A DNA stretch of 64,000 nucleotides from Phycisphaeraceae bacterium (GTDB taxonomy: Bacteria; Planctomycetota; Phycisphaerae; Phycisphaerales; Phycisphaeraceae): contig JADLFV010000046.1 of the NCBI GenBank assembly GCA_020849625.1, forward strand, positions 1 through 64,000. Direction: 5' to 3'. The notes beneath the pieces were generated by a model. The model saw nothing but the letters and a program-made list of their open reading frames with translations, did not search any database and had not been told where the DNA came from. Positions 62,037 through 64,000 of the stretch are shown here, one piece after another (positions within the stretch are counted from its first letter, which is position 1; the number at the start of each line of letters is the position of its first letter). The translations under genes were made by a program, and so were the position numbers.

Positions 62037-62524
62037 GTCGAGGCTGCTTTCTGTCTTGCCCGAGTCTCCATTGGCTGGCTTCCAGTTTCACCGCTCTCTT
62101 CGGGTTCCGGAACCAATAGCCGTATGACAAGTACCTGCTGTTTTCCTTCACCGTCGGAAGTTGTCGTTGACTCGACGGTCGAAGTGGGTGTTCGCCAAAG
62201 CGTCAACGTCAGCAGGTTGACATTCAACTTGTCCAGGTCATCGCGTTGTTCGGTCTGTGTCTGCCACCTGTAGTCACCAATGACACCCGAGCCATCACGA
62301 GGCAATGTGTCCAAGTCCTGCCACCAGCCCTCCAACAACTGGTCGGTAAGTGTGACCGCCTCCAGTCGCTGTCGAGCCAATGCGGACTGATGAATAAATC
62401 GTCCGCGCGCCACAACCACGGCGCTCAACAACGAGCCCAAAATGACAAGGGCTGCCAGCACCTCGATCAGGCTGAAAGCCCAGTCACGACGATGGCCATT
62501 GCTCAAGCAACGAGAACACCGCAT
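62033..62524 (-). CDS. gspI: GspI-like minor pseudopilin
   Basis: A 163-residue protein from the ATG at 62524 (AGGAG seven bases upstream). Leader MRCSRCLSNGHRRDWA is followed by FSLIEVLAALVILGSLLSAV, the pseudopilin signal with Glu at +5. The family is inferred mainly from gene order (after H, before J). Confidence 0.75.
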   Translation of the reverse strand: MRCSRCLSNGHRRDWAFSLIEVLAALVILGSLLSAVVVARGRFIHQSALARQRLEAVTLTDQLLEGWWQDLDTLPRDGSGVIGDYRWQTQTEQRDDLDKLNVNLLTLTLWRTPTSTVESTTTSDGEGKQQVLVIRLLVPEPEESGETGSQPMETRARQKAAST

Positions 62525-63083
62525 CAACCTGCTCCTTGGAGTCCGAGGACCACATATGTCCACTTAACCCGGCGAATATCAGAAAACGTTCTTCTCCATT
62601 TTGTCCTGAGAGGTGCAATGAGTACGTCGGGCTGTAACCCCCAGTGGTGAACGGTACTTCCACTTCATGATCTGCCCACCCTTGCTGTGACCCCTTTATC
62701 CGAACACCAGTCAGCTCAAACCCCGCGGGAACGTCCCAACGGGTTGTCTCCTGGATTGTGGCATAGCTCTCCTGCCCGAGACGACTTTCCACGCCTTGGT
62801 TGTCCATGTCGAATACCAGTCTCGTCTCTCGGTCGAAGCGTCTGGCGTGAACGCGAGCTTGTTTATCCAATGTCTGCAAACGATTTACCACATCGTTCAA
62901 CTCATGAATCTGCCGAACACCGCTCAGTGATACGGTGACCATGCTCACCAACAACCCCACTATCACCAGACACGCCGCCACCTCCACCAACGTAAACCCC
63001 GCCCCCGGAAGTAGAACTGTCAATACAACTTGCGACAAGTATTTGCAGCGGTAATCAGGTGCTTGCCGTCGGATGCGTCTCAT
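62484..63083 (-). CDS. gspH: GspH-like pseudopilin
   Basis: From the ATG at 63083 (ATGA overlap with gspG), 199 residues. A 29-residue leader ends LLPGAG, then FTLVEVAACLVIVGLLVSMV. The LPGAG residues before the cleavage site are encoded by a CTTCCGGGGG repeat, as in gspG. The C-terminal domain is beta-rich (VEVPFTTGGYSPTYSLHLSG). Confidence 0.8.
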   Translation of the reverse strand: MRRIRRQAPDYRCKYLSQVVLTVLLPGAGFTLVEVAACLVIVGLLVSMVTVSLSGVRQIHELNDVVNRLQTLDKQARVHARRFDRETRLVFDMDNQGVESRLGQESYATIQETTRWDVPAGFELTGVRIKGSQQGWADHEVEVPFTTGGYSPTYSLHLSGQNGEERFLIFAGLSGHMWSSDSKEQVDAVFSLLEQWPSS

Positions 63084-63622
63084 TGCGAGCTTTCTTTCAA
63101 CGACCAATTGCCGATATCTTCTTCCCCACTTCCGGGGGTGCCGCCCTCACGGCCGTCGGAGCCAAAACTAAACACCTCGTAGGCGCCATTGCGGCCGGGC
63201 TGGTTGTATTGATACGCGCGACCCCAGGGATCGATCGGCTGCTGTTGCAGCAGGGGATCGGGCAACTTGGAGGTCTTCTGCATCAAGACTGCCAAGCCTT
63301 CCTCGTTCGTCGGGTAGCGGTCATATATCGAATAGAACGTGTCGATGGCGCTACAGATCGTGGCAATCTCCGCATGGGCAGTGTTCTGCTTGGCCTTGAC
63401 CAGATAGTTACGGGTCCCGACGGTGACCGCGCCCGCCAACAGCCCAATGATGACCAGGACCACCATGATCTCCACCAAACTAAACCCCCACCCCCGGAAG
63501 TAAGCCTGCCCCCGGAAGAGTGGAGAGAGACACGAGCGGTGAGAGAAGTCCCCAACGTAGAAATACCTCTGCTGTGACATAGACGCATGTTGGAACTTCC
63601 GGGGGCGGGGGTTAGAGGACAT
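63080..63622 (-). CDS. gspG: GspG major pseudopilin with unusually long leader
   Basis: A 180-residue protein. The start at 63622 has GGAGG upstream and overlaps the gspF stop by 11 bases. A 46-residue leader rich in FRG units precedes FSLVEIMVVLVIIGLLAGAV; typical GspG leaders have fewer than 10-15 residues. The rest matches GspG: AIDTFYSIYDRYPTNEEGLA, DPWGRAYQYNQPGRNGAYEV, FGSDGREGGTPGSGEEDIGN. A later start at 63580 would give a 32-residue leader but lacks a ribosome site. The repeats CCCCCGGAAG at 63491, 63509 and 63596 lie within the leader. Confidence 0.85.
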   Translation of the reverse strand: MSSNPRPRKFQHASMSQQRYFYVGDFSHRSCLSPLFRGQAYFRGWGFSLVEIMVVLVIIGLLAGAVTVGTRNYLVKAKQNTAHAEIATICSAIDTFYSIYDRYPTNEEGLAVLMQKTSKLPDPLLQQQPIDPWGRAYQYNQPGRNGAYEVFSFGSDGREGGTPGSGEEDIGNWSLKESSQ

Positions 63623-64000
63623 TGCCGACCTCCAGGATGGGCAGAATGGTGGCGAAGGCGACGGTGCCGACGATGGTCGCCAGCAGCAGGATCAGGATCG
63701 GTTCCAGCACGGCGGTGAAGCGGGCGGCGGCGGTGGTGACCTGTCGGTCGTAGTCAACAGCCAGACAGTCCAGCATTTCTTCCAGTCGTCCGCTCTGCTG
63801 ACCCAAAGCAAAGACCTGCACCACCGTGGGCGAGAATGCACGTGTATGCTCCAGGGCCGCGCCGATATCTCGACCCGCCAGGACGGCTTTCTCGCAGGCG
63901 TCCAATGCCTCGCGCAAGATTAGATTGGATGTTGATTGTTGTGCGATGGCAATGGCCCGCTCAAACGGGATGCCGCTGCGCATCAATGTCGAGGTGACGA
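63612..64000 (-). CDS. gspF: GspF inner-membrane platform protein, C-terminal part (cut by window edge)
   Basis: The frame is open to the window edge and ends at 63612. It contains LMRSGIPFERAIAIAQQSTS, GRDIGAALEHTRAFSPTVVQ, VFALGQQSGRLEEMLDCLAV and a C-terminal transmembrane helix LEPILILLLATIVGTVAFAT. This is the second GspF/PilC domain. GspF anchors the pseudopilus motor. The N-terminus is outside the window. Confidence 0.9.
   Translation of the reverse strand, partial: VTSTLMRSGIPFERAIAIAQQSTSNLILREALDACEKAVLAGRDIGAALEHTRAFSPTVVQVFALGQQSGRLEEMLDCLAVDYDRQVTTAAARFTAVLEPILILLLATIVGTVAFATILPILEVGNVL

Larger units (their letters stand above)
58642..63606. repeat. Dispersed CCCCCGGAAG repeat cluster in the gsp operon
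   Basis: Exact copies of CCCCCGGAAG or its complement lie at 58642, 59165, 59321, 59399, 61493, 61725, 63002, 63129, 63491, 63509 and 63596, with near copies at 60115, 59230 and 59262. Outside the operon there are copies at 35035, 49514 and 50704. They fall in linkers, pseudopilin leaders and gene junctions, where insertions are tolerated. No coding change other than added low-complexity residues is seen. Confidence 0.6.

Overview
The window looks like a chromosomal segment of a Planctomycetota bacterium, probably Phycisphaerae. The evidence is PEP-CTERM proteins with a dockerin-like DANGDGMVN motif, a large prepilin-like protein, a Gsp (type II secretion) pseudopilin cluster, and planctomycete-style tyrosine recombinases. 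This taxonomic call is inference; there is no rRNA in the window. A GC-rich backbone at both ends brackets a mosaic, partly AT-rich mobile/defence island of about 44 kb (roughly 13.2-57.15 kb).

Left flank (1-2.4 kb): IS debris. There is an IS3 remnant, a DUF4143-type AAA ATPase, what looks like the head-to-tail junction of two IS21-family copies, and a broken type I-E cas1 fragment. 2.5-13.2 kb: a mannose/mannan-type locus with a GH2 beta-mannosidase, D-lyxose isomerase-like cupin, UroD-family protein, two paralogous PEP-CTERM lectin-like proteins, a prepilin-like protein and a GntR/FCD regulator, divergent from a secreted VCBS/FG-GAP protein.

Island entry (13.2-17.3 kb): a broken excisionase/integrase pair on + and an intact excisionase-like/integrase pair on - converge on a tRNA-Gly(CCC). 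The tRNA lies entirely inside the 3' end of the intact integrase ORF. 17.6-22.5 kb: a nine-gene minus-strand operon with an E1/ThiF protein, small unknowns, a Cys-rich protein, a membrane protein and a HerA-like ATPase split into two genes between Walker A and Walker B. 22.7-29.9 kb: an HTH-TPR protein, a convergent pair (small unknown protein / class III nucleotide cyclase-TPR), and an E2-E1-JAB ubiquitin-like operon led by a 54-residue Pro/His-rich ORF ending in Gly. 30.2-34.8 kb: a giant STAND-like protein with a nuclease-like N-terminus and a degenerate P-loop. 35-41 kb: a candidate small RNA and a complete type I restriction-modification operon (hsdMSR). 41.4-48.9 kb: a PD-(D/E)XK protein, an FRG-domain gene pair, a run of small mobile-element genes including a HARE-HTH protein, and a SIR2-TPR protein. 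48.5-54.1 kb: a tightly overlapping operon of winged-helix regulator, two DNA methyltransferases, coiled-coil protein and HerA ATPase fused to a restriction-endonuclease-like domain. 54.8-56.6 kb: a second copy of the convergent small-protein/cyclase pair. A decayed integrase C-terminus at 56.9-57.1 kb marks the right side.

Right flank (57.2-64 kb): a translationally coupled type II secretion/pseudopilin operon (gspF to a TPR lipoprotein), peppered with the short repeat CCCCCGGAAG.

The best candidates for undescribed biology are (a) the duplicated convergent module of a small TRLRRWA-motif protein with a nucleotide cyclase-TPR, (b) the two-methyltransferase/HerA-nuclease operon, (c) the Gly-terminated Pro-rich ORF of the E2-E1-JAB operon and (d) the ThiF/split-HerA operon. 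All functional statements rest on reading motifs by eye; no database search was run.
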